Source: Bacillota bacterium
Lineage (GTDB): Bacteria; Bacillota; Clostridia; Clostridiales; Clostridiaceae
Reading direction: 5' to 3'
Length of the DNA: 15,865 bases
Assembly: GCA_023445445.1 (NCBI GenBank)
Contig: JAEXLD010000071.1
Coordinates: 1 to 15,865 of the forward strand
A program made the position numbers and the translations under genes. The notes beneath the pieces were generated by a model. The model had not been told where the DNA came from and made no database searches. It worked only from the letters and a program-made list of their open reading frames with translations. Of this stretch, positions 13,118 to 15,865 are shown in pieces; positions within the stretch are counted from its first letter, which is position 1; each line of letters begins with the position of its first letter.

Positions 13118-14497
13118 ATGTTTATTGATCATAATTACATTGAAAGAATTTTAGAAGAAGCTAAGGGAGCTACTAGGGAAGATATTAAAGAAGTTTTAGA
13201 AAAGGCTAAAAAAAGAGATGGATTATCTTATGAAGATATAGCAATATTATTACAAGCTGAAGATAAAGAAGATATGAAAGAAATATTTAAGCTAGCAGGA
13301 GAAATTAAAGATTCTATATACGGAAAAAGAATAGTAATTTTTGCTCCTTTATATGTTAGTGATTATTGCGTAAATAATTGTGTTTATTGTGGATACAAGA
13401 GAACTAATGATTTTTCTAGAAGAAAATTGACAATGAAAGAGGTAGCAGAAGAAGTTAAAATACTAGAGAAAATGGGACATAAAAGATTGGCTCTAGAACT
13501 TGGAGAAGATCCAGTAAATGCACCAATAGATTATGTATTAGAATGTTTAGAAACTATTTATTCAACTCAAAATGATAATGGGGAAATAAGAAGAGTTAAT
13601 GTTAATATTGCTGCTACAACTGTAGAGAATTATAGAAAGCTTAAAGATGCTAAAATAGGAACATATATATTATTCCAAGAAACATATCATAATCCAACAT
13701 ACGATAAAATGCATCCAAAGTCTTTAAAGGGAGATTATAACTATCATTTAACTTCCTTTGATAGAGCTATGGAAGCAGGAATAGATGATGTTGGTGCTGG
13801 CGTATTATTTGGACTAGCAGATCCTAAATTCGAAGTTCTAGGACTTATGATGCATAATAGGCATTTAGAAGAAAAATATGGAGTTGGATTCCATACAATA
13901 TCAATGCCAAGACTAAAGCCAGCAGCAGGGGTAACCTTAAAAGAGTTCCCTAATTTAGTAGATGATGAAATGTTTAAGAAATTAGTTGCTATTATTAGAA
14001 TTGCAGTTCCGTTTACAGGTATAATAATGTCCACTAGAGAAACAGCAGAAATGAGAAGAGAATTATTAAAATATGGAGTATCTCAAATTAGCGCTGGGTC
14101 AAGTACTGGAGTTGGTGGCTATAAGGAAAGAGAAGAAGGCAATTATGATAGTATTCAATTTAAAACATCAGATGATAGAACACCTTTAGAAGTAATAAAA
14201 TCAGTATTAGATGATGGATATATTCCAAGTTATTGTACAGCTTGTTATAGAAGAGGAAGAACTGGAGAAAGGTTTATGAAACTTGCAAAGAGCGGAGAGA
14301 TCCAAAATGTTTGTGAGCCAAATGCCATAACAACGCTTTTAGAATTTGCTATAGATTATGGTGATAAGGAAATATTAGAAAAAGCAGAAGCTGTTATAAA
14401 TAGAGAAAAGGAAAATATTAAGAGAAAAGATATTAAAGAATTATTAGAAAAGAACCTAGAGAGGTTAAGATCTGGAGAAAGGGATCTATATTTATAG
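13118..14497 (+). CDS. hydG: [FeFe]-hydrogenase H-cluster maturase HydG (tyrosine lyase)
   Basis: HydG is a radical SAM tyrosine lyase that cleaves tyrosine to p-cresol and dehydroglycine, and then makes CO and cyanide on an iron-sulfur cluster carrying a dangler iron. At 459 residues it has normal length. The radical SAM motif is CVNNCVYC at Cys84, Cys88 and Cys91. The C-terminal auxiliary-cluster motif Cx2Cx22C is exact: Cys373, Cys376 and Cys399, in YCTACYRRGRTG ... NVCEPNA. Both clusters should therefore form. GVGGYKER and SAGSSTGVGG lie in the barrel. The ribosome site is weak (AGGGGTG) and the spacer to hydE is 23 bases, which suggests coupled translation. hydF follows 12 bases after the stop. 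Confidence 0.97.
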   Translation: MFIDHNYIERILEEAKGATREDIKEVLEKAKKRDGLSYEDIAILLQAEDKEDMKEIFKLAGEIKDSIYGKRIVIFAPLYVSDYCVNNCVYCGYKRTNDFSRRKLTMKEVAEEVKILEKMGHKRLALELGEDPVNAPIDYVLECLETIYSTQNDNGEIRRVNVNIAATTVENYRKLKDAKIGTYILFQETYHNPTYDKMHPKSLKGDYNYHLTSFDRAMEAGIDDVGAGVLFGLADPKFEVLGLMMHNRHLEEKYGVGFHTISMPRLKPAAGVTLKEFPNLVDDEMFKKLVAIIRIAVPFTGIIMSTRETAEMRRELLKYGVSQISAGSSTGVGGYKEREEGNYDSIQFKTSDDRTPLEVIKSVLDDGYIPSYCTACYRRGRTGERFMKLAKSGEIQNVCEPNAITTLLEFAIDYGDKEILEKAEAVINREKENIKRKDIKELLEKNLERLRSGERDLYL

Positions 14498-14509
14498 GAG
14501 GGGTATATT

Positions 14510-15718
14510 ATGAATTCAACACCCAATGCCAATAGAAAACATATAGCTATTTATGGTAAGACAAATGCTGGTAAATCATCATTAATTAATAAGCTTTTAG
14601 GCCATGAAGTATCTTTAGTTTCAGAAAAGTCAGGTACTACAACAGATCCAGTTCAAAAGGCCATGGAATTAATACCAGTAGGGCCAGTACTATTTATAGA
14701 TACAGCAGGTTTTAAAGATGATAGCAGTCTTGGAGAAATAAGAACAAAAAGAACCTTAGATATATTAAAAAGAACTGATATTGCAATTTATATTTTTGAT
14801 GCCATGGACATAGATTTAGAAGAGTTTAATAAAATAAAGAGAACTTTTAAAAAGTATAATATACCTTATATAGTGGCTATTAATCAAATAGATAAATTGA
14901 AGAAAGAAGAATTAGATTTATTAAAGGAAAGTAATAAAGACTATTTATTTATATCTTCAGTAACAGGAGAAGGAATAGAAGAATTAAAGGAAAAACTTAT
15001 TAATATTTTAAAGGAAGAAGAGGATGAACTTCCAATAGTAGGAGATTTACTTCCTTATGATAGTAAGGTAATAATGGTTGTACCTATAGATTCTGAAGCT
15101 CCAAAGGGAAGAATAATATTGCCACAGGTTCAATGTATAAGAGATTGCTTAGATCACGGAATAAAGAGTTATGTAGTTAGGGATACTGAATTAGAGTCTG
15201 CTTTAAAGGATATAAAGGATGTTGATTTAGTAATAACTGATTCACAAGCCTTTAAAGAAGTAGATAAAATAGTTCCAAGTGATATAAAGTTAACTAGTTT
15301 TTCAATGCTGTTTGCAAGACAAAAGGGAGACTTTGAAGAATTTATAAAGGGAGCTTTTAAGATTAAAGACTTAAATAAAAATTCAAGAGTCCTAATAGCT
15401 GAAAGTTGTACTCATAATGTATCTCATGAAGATATTGGAAGAGTGAAAATACCTAAGTTAATAAATAAATTTGTTGGTGAAGAATTAAACTATGAATATA
15501 GTATTTTTCATGATTTCCCAGAGGATATAGATAAATATGATTTAATTATCCATTGTGGAGCATGTATGATTAATAGAAAAACTGTAATTAATAGAGTTAA
15601 TGAATGCAAAGAAAAGAATGTACCTATAACTAATTATGGTATAGTTTTAGCATATTTAAATGGAATATTAGAAAGAAGTTTATCTTTGTTCAATTTAACA
15701 ATAGATGATATAATGTAG
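14510..15718 (+). CDS. hydF: [FeFe]-hydrogenase H-cluster maturation GTPase HydF
   Basis: HydF is the GTPase and scaffold on which the diiron precursor is completed and handed to apo-HydA. The 402 residues show the N-terminal G domain with P-loop GKTNAGKS (16-23), switch TTTDP (43-47), DTAG (64-67) and NQID (125-128) in place of NKxD. The C-terminal cluster-binding motif is exact: Cys300-x-His302, 46 residues, then Cys349-x2-Cys352 (HCGAC). The dimerisation domain lies between. The Shine-Dalgarno site AGGAGGGG lies just before the ATG, and only 12 bases separate it from hydG. With hydE and hydG this completes the maturase set in one transcription unit. Confidence 0.97.
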   Translation: MNSTPNANRKHIAIYGKTNAGKSSLINKLLGHEVSLVSEKSGTTTDPVQKAMELIPVGPVLFIDTAGFKDDSSLGEIRTKRTLDILKRTDIAIYIFDAMDIDLEEFNKIKRTFKKYNIPYIVAINQIDKLKKEELDLLKESNKDYLFISSVTGEGIEELKEKLINILKEEEDELPIVGDLLPYDSKVIMVVPIDSEAPKGRIILPQVQCIRDCLDHGIKSYVVRDTELESALKDIKDVDLVITDSQAFKEVDKIVPSDIKLTSFSMLFARQKGDFEEFIKGAFKIKDLNKNSRVLIAESCTHNVSHEDIGRVKIPKLINKFVGEELNYEYSIFHDFPEDIDKYDLIIHCGACMINRKTVINRVNECKEKNVPITNYGIVLAYLNGILERSLSLFNLTIDDIM

Positions 15719-15754
15719 AAGCTAAAGTTTTACTAAGGAAAAAGGGGAGTTATA

Positions 15755-15865
15755 ATGAAAGACTTAGTTTTAGAATCAAATAGATGTTATCTTTGTAAAA
15801 ATCCAAAATGTAAGGCAAATTGTCCAATAGATACTCCTATTCCAGAAATAATAGATTTATTTAAA
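15755..15865 (+). CDS. GltD-type Fe-S flavoprotein oxidoreductase, 3' partial
   Basis: Only the first 37 residues are present; the gene runs off the right edge. The cysteine pattern Cys11-x2-Cys14-x4-Cys19-x3-Cys23-Pro (CYLCKNPKCKANCP) is the N-terminal iron-sulfur motif of the glutamate-synthase small subunit and dihydropyrimidine-dehydrogenase family, including NfnB-like subunits. It is followed by IDTPIPEII, the usual next stretch in that group. A FAD- and NAD(P)-binding core should follow outside the window. AAGGGGAG a few bases upstream is a good ribosome site, and the gene begins 36 bases after hydF, so it may belong to the hyd operon. Electron exchange with the hydrogenase or ferredoxin pool is a plausible but unproved role. 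Confidence 0.78.
   Translation, partial: MKDLVLESNRCYLCKNPKCKANCPIDTPIPEIIDLFK

Overview
The window is very AT-rich and densely coded, with purine-rich Shine-Dalgarno sites, some TTG starts and U-tailed intrinsic terminators. Together with an [FeFe]-hydrogenase maturation cluster, this points to an anaerobic low-GC Firmicute, most likely Clostridium sensu stricto. That placement is inferred from gene content and style, not from a database match. All genes run on the + strand except one at 6546-7082. I see no rRNA, tRNA, CRISPR array, insertion sequence or phage gene.

Layout. (1) 1-1984: the last two genes of a nucleoside-type ABC importer operon, both permeases; the first is cut by the left edge. 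(2) 1985-3620: a spacer with repeat-like AT-rich text and a terminator, then homoserine dehydrogenase (hom). (3) 3668-4034: a one-domain rhodanese behind its own good promoter. (4) 4102-5472: the infC-rpmI-rplT translation operon (IF3, L35, L20), with a consensus promoter, a structured leader ending in an intrinsic terminator (the L20-leader position), and an infC start that appears to be AUA. (5) 5591-7082: a patatin-like lipase and a convergent gene for a permuted NlpC/P60-like protein, sharing a bidirectional terminator. (6) 7329-9791: an SUV3-like helicase, a small CxxC protein and a 45-residue basic micro-protein. (7) 9925-11246: a YdcF/SanA-type membrane protein and a Nudix-like protein with an eroded Nudix box. 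(8) 11247-15865: the hydrogenase maturation module. It holds a non-coding leader with promoters and a strong terminator, then a TM1266-family regulator, hydE, hydG, hydF and the start of a GltD-type iron-sulfur flavoprotein.

How the genes work together. HydE, HydG and HydF build the diiron subcluster of the H-cluster: HydG makes CO and cyanide from tyrosine, HydE processes the resulting iron synthon, and HydF is the GTPase scaffold that delivers the product to hydrogenase HydA. All their diagnostic cysteine and nucleotide motifs are present, so the pathway looks functional. The hydrogenase itself is not in the window.

The most interesting unexplained element is the roughly 230-base leader before the TM1266 gene. 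It contains a strong terminator, a long hairpin and an upstream segment able to pair with the terminator's 5' arm, as expected of a transcription attenuator or riboswitch. An exact dyad (TTTGTC-T-GACAAA) also sits just after an internal -10 box.
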